Positions 17,429 to 25,588 of a DNA stretch of 46,495 nucleotides are shown here, in pieces (within the stretch, counting starts at the first letter, position 1; every line of letters starts with the position of its first letter). This stretch comes from Candidatus Mediterraneibacter faecavium (lineage in GTDB: Bacteria; Bacillota; Clostridia; Lachnospirales; Lachnospiraceae), in contig DWVY01000022.1 of NCBI GenBank assembly GCA_019119995.1, positions 1-46,495 on the forward strand, written 5' to 3'. The notes under the pieces are model-generated. The model saw nothing but the letters and a program-made list of their open reading frames with translations, searched no databases and was not told where the DNA came from. The position numbers and the translations under genes are program-made.

Positions 17429-18752
17429 CAAGGCACCTCCTTCCGATTGCATCCAGGATCTGTTCCTGGAAGGTATAGGAGGTTTCCCTGAATAAGCGGA
17501 TCATATCCGCATTCTCATGGATGTAGTCATTCATGGACTCCTGGCTGGAGTCGCCGCGCCATTTCATGATCTCACCGCTGGTCAGGCCAGCCTTTGTGAG
17601 AAGGTACATGGTGAACCAGTGCCGGAACATATGGGCACCCGGATACTCGGCTTCATATGCATCAATAAATGCGGCATTCTCCGCAAAAGTTCCCTGCTGC
17701 TCACAGGTGTTCCGCAATGCAGGCAAAAATCTCTGATAAAAGAGGGATTTCACCCTTTCAGTATAGGTTTTTACTGTCATGGGAGATCCCTGGCGGTTCA
17801 CAAACACTGGATCATTCTTGCCTGTTGGAAAGCTTCTTGCGGCCATGGAGGCCGTATGATCATCAAAAAGGGTAATGACTGCTTGCACAAAGTCAGGATA
17901 CACCCGCTGTTTCCGGTACTTTTTTATGCTCCCGGGATCTGTACGGCCATCCCATCCTTTGAAGAACAGAGCATCGCCGGTAAGGTCAATCTCAACTCCT
18001 GAGACAATGCCGAAGCCTCTACAGATCGTCCTGACTGCGCCAAAGCTTATATTTACGACTTCGCCTTCCCGGAGTCCGGCGTATGCTCCCAGTGCGATCC
18101 CCAGGGCAATGTCAGGCTCATACTTCTTCGCCTCATACAAAAGGAGATCCAGGTAGCCATCCACAAGGACCCTGTTTTTCTTATGGGTAGTCCTGGGGGC
18201 TTTCAGGTGGAATGAGACCGGGTAGACCATTGCAGCCTTCCGATGGCTCTTCTCATCCCGTAAAACAATGGCAGTCCGCAGCTCGGAGCCAGTGTAACGG
18301 AAGGGGAGACTGTCCTGGTTATACTCGTGATACAACACCAGAAAGTCTGTCATGTAATCCCTGTAACGGAGCCAGGTATCCTTGTTGTATTCCTCCCCAT
18401 TTTGTTTCCTGCGGGAAGACTTCAGGAAATCCCTTATGGTATCCAGGGAGCACTCATGCAGTGACCGGATATCCGTTTCCCAGAGAAGATAGTTCAGAAA
18501 GTGACAAACCGCATAGGCTCTTGTTTCGAGCGTCTTCCCGTCCAGCAGCCGACTCTTCGCCAGATGGCATAGATAACGTTCAAGTCCGGTATAGTAGATG
18601 GGGATGTCAGTGGCTGTTTCATAGAGCACGATGCAGGGATACAGTTCCTTTTCCCCGCTTTCCCCTGTGATCTGCACAGACCGGTTCCTGAAAATACAGT
18701 TCCTTCTGATCTCGCCGGGAGTCTTTCCCGGCATTCGTATTACATTGTTCAT
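17415..18752 (-). CDS. Tyrosine recombinase 1 (catalytically complete)
   Basis: This 445-residue site-specific recombinase has the full catalytic set: Arg228 (AGLREGE), His374-x2-Arg377 (HMFRH), Trp398 (KWRGD) and Tyr410 (NDYI). The N-terminal SAM-like core-binding domain spans about residues 50-160. It is the only member of the trio with all boxes intact, so it probably performs strand cleavage. ATG follows ACAGGAGG. Its promoter TTGATA-17-TATCCT (18829-18801) is surrounded by ATCGACG-type motifs, suggesting that the recombinase or a partner binds there. The LexA-type promoter at 18962-18990 also points into this gene. Confidence 0.92.
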   Translation of the reverse strand: MNNVIRMPGKTPGEIRRNCIFRNRSVQITGESGEKELYPCIVLYETATDIPIYYTGLERYLCHLAKSRLLDGKTLETRAYAVCHFLNYLLWETDIRSLHECSLDTIRDFLKSSRRKQNGEEYNKDTWLRYRDYMTDFLVLYHEYNQDSLPFRYTGSELRTAIVLRDEKSHRKAAMVYPVSFHLKAPRTTHKKNRVLVDGYLDLLLYEAKKYEPDIALGIALGAYAGLREGEVVNISFGAVRTICRGFGIVSGVEIDLTGDALFFKGWDGRTDPGSIKKYRKQRVYPDFVQAVITLFDDHTASMAARSFPTGKNDPVFVNRQGSPMTVKTYTERVKSLFYQRFLPALRNTCEQQGTFAENAAFIDAYEAEYPGAHMFRHWFTMYLLTKAGLTSGEIMKWRGDSSQESMNDYIHENADMIRLFRETSYTFQEQILDAIGRRCLDGKA

Positions 18753-18770
18753 AGAGATATACCTCCTGTC

Positions 18771-18831
18771 AAAAATCGACGTAATAGAACGTCGATGACA
18801 AGGATATCGTCTATTTCCTGAAATATCAACG
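18771..18831. promoter_or_regulatory. Recombinase promoter with clustered ATCGACG motifs
   Basis: The minus-strand promoter is TTGATA (18829-18824), 17 bp, TATCCT (18806-18801). Motifs: ATCGACG 18775-18781, CGTCGAT 18790-18796 (together a palindrome with an 8-bp gap), CGTCTAT 18808-18814 and ATCAACG 18825-18831. One further inverted copy is at the other end of the element (11960-11966). They look like arm-type recombinase sites and/or operators. Confidence 0.6.
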
Positions 18832-18870
18832 TAATCTTATAATCTCCTGTACTTACTGATACCTATACTA

Positions 18871-18915
18871 TTATCTATAATGTAGAATATTTTTCTGTTT
18901 CGTCCTGTCCTCCAT
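18871..18915 (-). pseudogene. Orphan 5' fragment of the Y-polymerase gene
   Basis: AAGGAGG is followed by ATG at 18915 and a 14-codon frame (MEDRTKQKNILHYR) that ends just inside the element. Only the first eight or nine residues lie outside the right repeat. With the LexA-box promoter in front, this is best read as the original start of the polymerase gene, cut off by the insertion. Joining across the repeats leaves a one-base frame difference, so the exact junction is not settled. Confidence 0.5.
18885..18895. repeat. Right putative attachment-site repeat
   Basis: GAATATTTTTC matches the left copy at 11937-11947 in 10 of 11 positions and lies inside the orphan polymerase start. Confidence 0.55.
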
Positions 18916-18961
18916 CCGTATCCGCCTCCTTACATTCTCCCTGAAATTCTCTGACACATAC

Positions 18962-18996
18962 AGGATAACACATTTTCCCCAATCGAACAAGTGTTC
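18962..18996 (-). promoter_or_regulatory. LexA (SOS) box overlapping a leftward promoter
   Basis: CGAAC-AAGT-GTTCT (18984-18997) contains a perfect GAAC-N4-GTTC, the Gram-positive LexA operator. On the minus strand TTGTTC (18990-18985) within it is followed by 17 bp and TATCCT (18967-18962). It originally would have driven the polymerase; it now reads into recombinase 1. Confidence 0.8.
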
Positions 18997-19011
18997 TTTT
19001 ATGTTTTTCTG

Positions 19012-19040
19012 TTGCTCTTTTCTTCCTGTGAGATTATAAT
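19012..19040 (+). promoter_or_regulatory. MATE gene promoter
   Basis: TTGCTC (19012-19017), a 17-bp spacer and TATAAT (19035-19040), divergent from the LexA-controlled promoter. Confidence 0.65.
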
Positions 19041-19102
19041 ACATATGCTGATTTTCCGATCAGGGAGATCAAGGAAATAATGCGATACAGATGAGGTCTT
19101 TT

Positions 19103-20461
19103 ATGGAAACGATACGACAGACAAAAAATGAGATCACAGAAGGTATTATATGGAAGCAGCTTCTGCTGTTTTTCTTCCCGATCCTGCTGGGAACGTTCTT
19201 CCAACAGTTATACAATACCATTGACAGCGTCATTGTGGGGCAGTTCGTGGGAAAGGAAGCGCTCGCCAGCGTAGGCGGCTCTTCCGCACAGATCGTATCC
19301 CTTGTGGTGGGATTTTTCACAGGTCTCTCCTCCGGCGCCGCCGTGACGATCGCCCAGTTTGTCGGGGCGCGCAAGGAAGAGACTGCCAATGCGGGGCTGC
19401 ACAATGCATATGCGATCGCGGCCGCCGGCGGCATCGCCCTTACATTTATCGGGATACTGGCAGCACCATTTATGCTCAGGCTTATGAATACGCCTGCCGA
19501 TATCATGGACGGATCTCTGACCTATCTGCGGATTTATTTTGCAGGCATTCTTTTCGTGCTCATCTACAACATGGGATCCGCTATCCTGCGCGCCACCGGG
19601 GATTCAAAGACACCTTTGTATATCCTGATCATCTGCTGTGTGATCAACATCATACTTGACACGGCGTTCGTCCTTCTCTTCCACATGGGAGTCGCAGGTG
19701 TCGCTGTCGCCACACTGATCGCACAGGCGGTCAGCGCCATCCTGGTCACAGTGAAGCTGATCCGTTCGGGCGGCCTGCTCCGCCTCTCTCCTGGCAGGAT
19801 CCGCTTCCACGGCCCGCTCCTGAAGCTTCAGCTGAAGCTGGGACTCCCCACTGGCTTTGAGTCCATCCTGTTTGCGATCACCAATATCGCGATCCAGGCC
19901 GCCATCAACACCTTCGGCACGGACACCACGGCCGCATGGTCCGCTTACGGCAAGCTGGACGCCATCTTCTGGATGGTGAGCACGGCTTTCGGGATCTCGA
20001 TCACGACCTTTGTCGGTCAGAACTACGGCGCCGGGAAGATGGACCGCGTGCGCAGGAGCACCCGCGTGTGCCTCTGCATGGATCTGGCGGTATCTTTTGT
20101 CCTCGTCGTGATCTTGATCGCATCCAGAAGCCTTCTTTTCCGCCTGTTTACCACAGATGAGACTGTCGTCCGGATCGGTTCCGACATGCTCCTTTTTATC
20201 ACTCCGTGGTATATCGTATATGTATTTATCGAAGTGCTGGGAGGGTCGCTGCGCGGACGCGGGAATGTGATCGTCCCCGTGGTCATCACGCTGCTTGGCG
20301 TCTGTCTTCTCAGGATCATCTGGCTGGCAGGCGTGCTGAAGATCTCGCCCACGATCCATGCGATCATATTCAGCTATCCGGTGACGTGGGTCATAACAGC
20401 CCTCGCCTTTATCGGGTATTACGTGTGGAAAGGACGGCCGCATCCCGGGCAGTCGTCTTAG
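19103..20461 (+). CDS. MATE-family efflux transporter
   Basis: This 452-residue membrane protein has about twelve hydrophobic segments in two similar halves. It begins with the MATE-typical LFFFPILLGTFFQQLYNTIDSVIVGQFVGKEALASVGG. MATE proteins expel cationic drugs or metabolites using Na+ or H+ gradients. An ATG at 19091 is in frame, but GAGG at 19093-19096 serves the ATG at 19103. It converges with metY, sharing a 4-base overlap of stop codons (20458-20461). The substrate is unknown. Confidence 0.92.
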   Translation: METIRQTKNEITEGIIWKQLLLFFFPILLGTFFQQLYNTIDSVIVGQFVGKEALASVGGSSAQIVSLVVGFFTGLSSGAAVTIAQFVGARKEETANAGLHNAYAIAAAGGIALTFIGILAAPFMLRLMNTPADIMDGSLTYLRIYFAGILFVLIYNMGSAILRATGDSKTPLYILIICCVINIILDTAFVLLFHMGVAGVAVATLIAQAVSAILVTVKLIRSGGLLRLSPGRIRFHGPLLKLQLKLGLPTGFESILFAITNIAIQAAINTFGTDTTAAWSAYGKLDAIFWMVSTAFGISITTFVGQNYGAGKMDRVRRSTRVCLCMDLAVSFVLVVILIASRSLLFRLFTTDETVVRIGSDMLLFITPWYIVYVFIEVLGGSLRGRGNVIVPVVITLLGVCLLRIIWLAGVLKISPTIHAIIFSYPVTWVITALAFIGYYVWKGRPHPGQSS

Positions 20462-21774
20462 CCTTTCCTTTCCTGCACCGCCGCAAATGCTGCGTCAAGT
20501 GCCGAGATCAGATCGTCCGCTTTCTCAATCCCGATGGACAAACGTATCGTATTCGGCTTGATCCCCTGCTCTTCCAGTTCCTGTGCCGTGCACTGGCTGT
20601 GTGTGGTCGTCGCCGGATGGATGACCAGAGATTTCACGTCCGCCACATTTGCCAGCAGGGAAAAGATCGGCAGGTTATCGATGAATGTCTGTGCGGTCCC
20701 GGCGCCGCCTCTGATCTCAAAGGTAAAGATGGATCCCCCGCCCTGCGGGAAATACTTCTCATACAGGGCATGGGTTGCTTCGCTTTCCAGAGACGGGTGG
20801 TGCACCGCCTCCACCAGAGGATGAGCCGCCAGATATCTTACGACCTTCAGAGCATTTTCCACATGCCGTTCTACCCGCAGAGACAGAGTCTCCAGCCCCT
20901 GCAGCAGCAGGAACGCGTGGAACGGAGAGATCGCAGCGCCTGTATCTCTCAGCAGGACTGCACGGATATATGTCACAAAGGACGCTGACGGTGCCGCATC
21001 TGTAAATGAAACACCGTGATAACTGGGATTCGGCTCTGAGATCCACGGATATTTCCCCGAATCTTTCCAGTCGAATCTTCCGCTGTCAATGATCACACCG
21101 CCCAGAGCCGTTCCATGTCCGCCGATAAACTTCGTCGCAGAGTGAACCACGATGTCAGCACCATACTCAATCGGCCTCACCAGATACGGCGTGGCAAATG
21201 TAGAGTCCACGACAAGCGGAATCTTGTGTTTATGGGCAAGCTCTGCAAGACTTTCCAGATCCGCCACATTGGAATTCGGATTACCCAGCGTCTCTACAAA
21301 AATTGCTTTTGTATTTTCCCGTATTGCCTTTTCAAATGCGTCCTCTTCTTCCGGATCCACGAATGTTGCCGTGATCCCGCTCGTGAGAGGCAGCGTGTGG
21401 GCCAGGAGATTGTAGGTCCCTCCGTATATGGTCCTGGAAGCAACGATGTGCTCCCCCGCCTTTGCCAGTGCCTGAAACGTATACGTAATGGCCGCTGCAC
21501 CCGAAGCTGTCGCAAGAGCCGCCGCGCCGCCCTCCAGAGCCGCGATCCTCTGCTCAAATGCATCCTCTGTCGGATTGGTCAGCCTCCCGTATATATTGCC
21601 GGACTCCTTCAGGGCAAAAAGATCCGATGCATGCTGACAGTCATCAAACACAAACGATGCCGATGCATAGATGGGAACCGCTCTTGCCCCTGTCGCCGGA
21701 TCCGGCTGCTCCTGTCCGATGTGCACCTGTTTAGTCTCAAAGCTCCAGTTCTGTGAATTTCTGATGTCTGTCAT
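20458..21774 (-). CDS. metY: O-acetylhomoserine sulfhydrylase (aminocarboxypropyltransferase)
   Basis: This 438-residue PLP enzyme of the Cys/Met metabolism family makes homocysteine from O-acetylhomoserine and sulfide in methionine synthesis. The PLP lysine lies in VVHSATKFIGGHG. Flanking family motifs are YGRLTNPTEDAFEQRIAALE, ASGAAAITY and VETLGNPNSNV. The start at 21774 has GGAGGAGACGAAC just upstream; longer in-frame starts (21819) lack one. A LysR gene on the same strand lies upstream and might control it. The ORF ends by overlapping the convergent MATE stop. Confidence 0.92.
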   Translation of the reverse strand: MTDIRNSQNWSFETKQVHIGQEQPDPATGARAVPIYASASFVFDDCQHASDLFALKESGNIYGRLTNPTEDAFEQRIAALEGGAAALATASGAAAITYTFQALAKAGEHIVASRTIYGGTYNLLAHTLPLTSGITATFVDPEEEDAFEKAIRENTKAIFVETLGNPNSNVADLESLAELAHKHKIPLVVDSTFATPYLVRPIEYGADIVVHSATKFIGGHGTALGGVIIDSGRFDWKDSGKYPWISEPNPSYHGVSFTDAAPSASFVTYIRAVLLRDTGAAISPFHAFLLLQGLETLSLRVERHVENALKVVRYLAAHPLVEAVHHPSLESEATHALYEKYFPQGGGSIFTFEIRGGAGTAQTFIDNLPIFSLLANVADVKSLVIHPATTTHSQCTAQELEEQGIKPNTIRLSIGIEKADDLISALDAAFAAVQERKG

Positions 21775-21845
21775 GTTCGTCTCCTCCATTTTCGTCCGAT
21801 CGTATATTAAAATGATCATCAGCGTTTTATAGTTCTTTTTCTTGT

Positions 21846-21862
21846 TGGATTCATCCTATCAT
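21846..21862. promoter_or_regulatory. Possible operator shared by metY and the phosphatidyltransferase gene
   Basis: The 17-mer TGGATTCATCCTATCAT is the complement, with one mismatch, of 23492-23508, which overlaps the promoter of the upstream operon. A related TTCATCCTAT occurs at 21910-21919. It may be a LysR-type site; this is weak inference. Confidence 0.35.
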
Positions 21863-21910
21863 AGTTTATATTTCCCTGCTAATACACAAAAAAAATACCT
21901 GATCATAGGT

Positions 21911-22831
21911 TCATCCTATAACCAGATACTTCTTCAGCGCCTCGATATACATCCTCCCCATCTTTCCGGGCATCGTATTTTTCCTCATGATATAGCCGAT
22001 GTCCATGACGCTGTTGTGATTCTCCGCGTCGTCCCGGAACGGAACTGCCGCAAATTCATTGCCGTTTAGTTCCTCGCAGATGATCCCGGAGCAGAGGGTA
22101 TAGCCGTTCAGCCCCACCATCAGGTTCAGCATGGTCGCCCTGTCATTTGCACGGATGATCCTTGGATATTCATTGGTAGAGAGAATCTCTTCCGCAAGGT
22201 AAAAAGAACTGTTATCCCCCTGCTCGAACGCAAGGCAGGGATAGTCTGAAAGTTGGCTGAAACTGATCGACTCTTCTTTCGCCAGCGGATGGTGTTTCCA
22301 CAGATACACATAAGCCTGGCAGTCGATCAGATGATGGAACTCCAGACCGGCCGAGCGGAGCAGCTTCTCCATGCTCTTCCGGTTAAAATCACTGAGATAC
22401 AGGACACCGATCTCGCTTTTCATGGTGCTGACGTCACTGATCACTTCCGCGGTCTTTGTCTCGCGGATGGCGAACTCATATTTTGACATATCAAACTGTT
22501 TCGCCATATCTACGAATGCTTTCACGGCAAAGGAATAGTGCTGGGTGGAAACGCCGAATTTCTTCTTCCGTGATCCGTTCTCCCCATACTTCTCGAGGAT
22601 TACTTCATACTGACCGTAGAGCTGCCTTGCATACAGCAGGAACTCCGCTCCGTCATTGGTCAGAGTCACTCCCCTGCCGCTGCGGTTAAACAGCATGATC
22701 CCCAGCTCTTTCTCCAGTTCCTGCACGGCACTGGTCAGGGATGGCTGTGAGACATACAGCTTTTCCGCAGCCTTATTGATGGATTTCGTCTCGGCTATTG
22801 TAATGATATAGTTCAACTGGGTCAGCGTCAT
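21911..22831 (-). CDS. LysR-family transcriptional regulator
   Basis: This 306-residue regulator has an N-terminal winged helix (TQLNYIITIAETKSINKAAEKLYVSQPSLTSAVQELEKELG, residues 4-44) and a periplasmic-binding-protein-like effector domain. ATG overlaps the stop of the upstream CDP-alcohol phosphatidyltransferase gene (ATGA, 22828-22831), so it is expressed with it. metY follows on the same strand 137 bases later, making sulfur-metabolism control plausible. The effector is not identifiable from sequence. Confidence 0.88.
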   Translation of the reverse strand: MTLTQLNYIITIAETKSINKAAEKLYVSQPSLTSAVQELEKELGIMLFNRSGRGVTLTNDGAEFLLYARQLYGQYEVILEKYGENGSRKKKFGVSTQHYSFAVKAFVDMAKQFDMSKYEFAIRETKTAEVISDVSTMKSEIGVLYLSDFNRKSMEKLLRSAGLEFHHLIDCQAYVYLWKHHPLAKEESISFSQLSDYPCLAFEQGDNSSFYLAEEILSTNEYPRIIRANDRATMLNLMVGLNGYTLCSGIICEELNGNEFAAVPFRDDAENHNSVMDIGYIMRKNTMPGKMGRMYIEALKKYLVIG

Positions 22832-23451
22832 TTCTCCGGCTCCGTCTCTTTTAAAGCTTTCAGATTATGGCGCCCGTAGAGCACCAGCGAGATCAGCATC
22901 ATGATTACACAGATCCCGATGAGCACCCGCGATACAGTATCCGGAATATTATACCAGAATACATGAAGGATCATCATAGCGTAGAGAAGCCATGTGTTGA
23001 CCTTCCCGTGCCAGTCCGCTCCGAACACTTCTCCTGTCTTGCGGATCACAAGGAGACCGGTCACGCCCATGAAGAACTCTTTCACCACCATAAGGGCAAG
23101 AGGAGCGATCATCAGCGGGAAACGGGTCAACAGACAGAACAGCATGGCTGCCTGCGTCAGCTTATCCGCGATCGGATCAAGAACTTTTCCGAGATCACTT
23201 ATCATATTGAACTTTCTTGCAATGATCCCGTCCACAGTGTCCGTAAGTCCGGAGAGGATCAGTATGATCCCCGTCCACAGATAGTTCTTTTCCACACAGT
23301 ACAGCCACATAAATACCGGGATCAGGCACAGCCGGAAAAACGAGAGCAGATTCGGGATCGTCAGTATCCTGCTCTGTGAACTTCCTGTATTTCCTTCTTT
23401 CGTATTCTGTGAATTTATATTTTCTTTCATGTTTTCTGATTCAGATTTCAT
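22828..23451 (-). CDS. CDP-alcohol phosphatidyltransferase (PgsA-like)
   Basis: This 207-residue membrane enzyme transfers a phosphatidyl group from CDP-diacylglycerol to an alcohol. The signature D-x2-DG-x2-AR-x8-G-x3-D-x3-D is seen in TDTVDGIIARK and DLGKVLDPIADK. The hydrophilic start is followed by LTIPNLLSFFRL and about five membrane helices. ATG at 23451 follows ACAGGAGGAAACGA; the longer open frame has no ribosome site. It may be phosphatidylglycerophosphate synthase or a cardiolipin-synthase-type relative; sequence alone does not decide. The coupling to a LysR gene is unusual. Confidence 0.85.
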   Translation of the reverse strand: MKSESENMKENINSQNTKEGNTGSSQSRILTIPNLLSFFRLCLIPVFMWLYCVEKNYLWTGIILILSGLTDTVDGIIARKFNMISDLGKVLDPIADKLTQAAMLFCLLTRFPLMIAPLALMVVKEFFMGVTGLLVIRKTGEVFGADWHGKVNTWLLYAMMILHVFWYNIPDTVSRVLIGICVIMMLISLVLYGRHNLKALKETEPEK

Positions 23452-23484
23452 TCGTTTCCTCCTGTGAAATTCATCCTGTCGTAC

Positions 23485-23521
23485 GGATAAGATGATAGGA
23501 CGAATCCACAGACTTGTCAAT
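23485..23521 (-). promoter_or_regulatory. Promoter of the phosphatidyltransferase-LysR operon
   Basis: On the minus strand TTGACA (starting near 23520), a 17-bp spacer and TATCAT (ending near 23492) form the promoter. ATTCATCCT and AGGACGAAT flank it as imperfect inverted copies, suggesting operator sites. Confidence 0.55.
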
Positions 23522-23572
23522 GATTTTGGGCTCACTTTTGTCGTTGGATCCTTTATTGTCAATAGAGACGGG

Positions 23573-23629
23573 AAAAAAGCTGCCGGGACGCAGCAATGAC
23601 CTTCCATCGGTCTTCCTATACCCCGGCAG
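23573..23629 (-). terminator. Terminator of the MarR-ABC operon
   Basis: Reading leftward, CTGCCGGG (23629-23622) pairs with CCCGGCAG (23587-23580) across a long, partly paired loop and is followed by CTTTTTT. Confidence 0.7.
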
Positions 23630-23648
23630 ATACTTTTCATTCTGTTTC

Positions 23649-25547
23649 TTATGCAGCGAAATTTCCTGTATACAGCTGGTAATACTTCCCTTTCGCCGCG
23701 ATCAGCTCATCATGCGTACCTCGCTCGATGATCCGTCCCTGCTCCATGACCATGATGCAGTCGGAGTTCTTGACTGTGGACAGACGGTGGGCGATGACAA
23801 ATGTCGTACGTCCTTTCATCAATGCGTCCATGCCTGCCTGCACCAGTTTCTCAGTACGTGTATCGATGGATGACGTCGCCTCGTCGAGGATCAGCGCCGG
23901 CGGATCTGCGACTGCCGCACGGGCGATGGCTAGGAGCTGTCTCTGCCCCTGGCTTAAGTTGGCTCCGTCTCCTGTGAGCATCGTGTCGTATCCGTCCGGC
24001 AGACGGCGGATGAACCCGTCCGCATTGGCCAGTTTTGCAGCTTTGATACATTCTTCATCCGTAGCGTCCAGCTTGCCGTAACGGATATTGTCCATCACGG
24101 TCCCGGTGAACAGATGGGTATCTTGAAGCACCATGCCCAGGGACCGCCTCAGATCCGGCTTCTTGATCTTGTTGATATTGATGCCGTCGTAGCGGATCTT
24201 GCCGTCTGCGATATCATAGAACCGGTTGATCAGGTTCGTGATGGTCGTCTTTCCTGCTCCCGTCGCGCCGACAAATGCGATCTTCTGTCCCGGCTTCGCA
24301 TACAGGCTGATATTGTGGAGCACGATCTTGTTCTCGTCATAACCGAAGTCCACATCGTCGAGGACGACTGCCCCCTCCTGTTTCGCGTAGGTCACAGTTC
24401 CCTCCGCCTTGTGCGGATGCTTCCATGCCCACAGATTCGTCCGTACCGGAGACTCGGTCAGATTGCCGTTCTCATCTTCCACGGCGTTGACAAGCTCTAC
24501 GTATCCCTCGTCCTTCTCCGGCTCCTGATCCATCAGGTCGAAGACACGCTGCGCGCCGGCTGCTGCGTTGACGACGAAGTTGATCTGCTGGCTGACCTGC
24601 GTGATGGGGTTTGTAAAGCTCTTATTCAGTCCGACAAATGTGACGACCGTACCAATGGTGACGCCTGCCAGACCGTTGATCCCGAGGACAGCACCTACGA
24701 TTGCGACCAGCGCATAGCTGATCCAGCCGATATTGGCGTTGATCGGCATCAGCAGGTTGGCGTAGCGGTTCGCCTTGTTCGTACTGTTTCTCAGTCTTTC
24801 ATTCACTTCGTGGAAATCTCTCATCGCCGCCTCTTCATGGCAGAATACCTTTACCACTTTCTGCCCGTCCAGCATTTCCTCGATAAAGCCGTCCACGGCT
24901 CCCAGATCGATCTGCTGGCGGATATAATACTTTCCGGACAGCCTGGAGAAATTCGACGTAACACACAGCATGACCGCCGCTGTCAGGATAGAGATCACCG
25001 TGAGCGCCGGGTTCAGGATGATCATCGTGATCAGCGTGGCCGCCATGGTGATCACTGAGTTAATGATCTGCGGGATGCTCTGGCTCAACAGCTGCCTGAG
25101 CGTATCCACATCGTTTGTGTACACGGACATGATATCGCCGTGTGCATGGGTATCAAAATATTTGATCGGCAGAGACTCCATCCTGCAAAACAGGTCGTCT
25201 CTTAAGTGGCGCATGGTTCCCTGGCTCACATTGACCATGATACGGTTGTAGGAAAATGCAGTGATCACGCCCACGCCCATGATGCATGCCAGACGGATCA
25301 GATCCGAGGCAAGGCCGCTGAAATCATCGGTGCCGTTCTGGAGCATGGGCGTAATATAATCATCCACCAGCGTCTGCGGGAATGTTGCCCCGACCACCGT
25401 CGCGATGGCTGTGATCAGGATGCAGACGATAACAAGTATAAACGGATATTTATAATAATGAAGCATATACCGGATGACACGGTTGATCAGTCTTGTGGCT
25501 GTATTGACCCGGCCTCCTGATTTCTTCTCATTCTTTTTCTCATTCAT
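23649..25547 (-). CDS. ABC exporter half-transporter (ATP-binding/permease), second
   Basis: This 632-residue half-transporter has a membrane domain (about 30-330) with an inserted hydrophilic stretch (about 345-395) before the ATPase. The Walker A sequence is GATGAGKTT, the signature LSQGQRQ, Walker B ALILDEATSSID and the H-loop IAHRLST. The signature LSQGQ is a common variant. The start codon follows AAAGGAGAACAACTGATCT. It lies downstream of MarR and another half-transporter on the same strand and presumably forms a heterodimer with it. Such MarR-ABC-ABC operons usually export drugs or peptides; the substrate is unknown. Confidence 0.9.
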   Translation of the reverse strand: MNEKKNEKKSGGRVNTATRLINRVIRYMLHYYKYPFILVIVCILITAIATVVGATFPQTLVDDYITPMLQNGTDDFSGLASDLIRLACIMGVGVITAFSYNRIMVNVSQGTMRHLRDDLFCRMESLPIKYFDTHAHGDIMSVYTNDVDTLRQLLSQSIPQIINSVITMAATLITMIILNPALTVISILTAAVMLCVTSNFSRLSGKYYIRQQIDLGAVDGFIEEMLDGQKVVKVFCHEEAAMRDFHEVNERLRNSTNKANRYANLLMPINANIGWISYALVAIVGAVLGINGLAGVTIGTVVTFVGLNKSFTNPITQVSQQINFVVNAAAGAQRVFDLMDQEPEKDEGYVELVNAVEDENGNLTESPVRTNLWAWKHPHKAEGTVTYAKQEGAVVLDDVDFGYDENKIVLHNISLYAKPGQKIAFVGATGAGKTTITNLINRFYDIADGKIRYDGININKIKKPDLRRSLGMVLQDTHLFTGTVMDNIRYGKLDATDEECIKAAKLANADGFIRRLPDGYDTMLTGDGANLSQGQRQLLAIARAAVADPPALILDEATSSIDTRTEKLVQAGMDALMKGRTTFVIAHRLSTVKNSDCIMVMEQGRIIERGTHDELIAAKGKYYQLYTGNFAA

Positions 25548-25588
25548 AGATCAGTTGTTCTCCTTTCCATGTTTTTCCAGCGCCCGGA

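Larger units (their letters stand above)
11937..18895. mobile_element. Three-recombinase element inserted at the Y-polymerase 5' end
   Basis: Five overlapping leftward genes (three tyrosine recombinases, a coiled-coil protein, a zinc-ribbon repeat protein) lie between two near-identical 11-mers: GAAAATTTTTC (11937-11947) and GAATATTTTTC (18885-18895). Inverted recombinase-type motifs lie inside each end (11960-11972 and 18819-18831, 11 of 13 matching). The left end falls inside the polymerase reading frame. Beyond the right end are a LexA-box promoter, an RBS and a 14-codon orphan start. The gene content recalls Tn554 (TnpA-TnpB-TnpC) and recombinase-in-trio elements. Exact boundaries are inferred, as no empty site is available. 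Confidence 0.72.

Noticed and set aside
11937..18895. Serine-recombinase or DDE transposon
   Set aside because: No serine-recombinase or DDE motifs are present; the recombinases show tyrosine-recombinase boxes.
19604..20443. 279-codon minus-strand frame opposite the MATE gene
   Set aside because: Asp/His/Arg-rich shadow of a membrane protein gene; no start signal or domain.
21775..21910. SAM or T-box riboswitch before metY
   Set aside because: The leader is too short and AT-rich, with no conserved stems or T-tract terminator.
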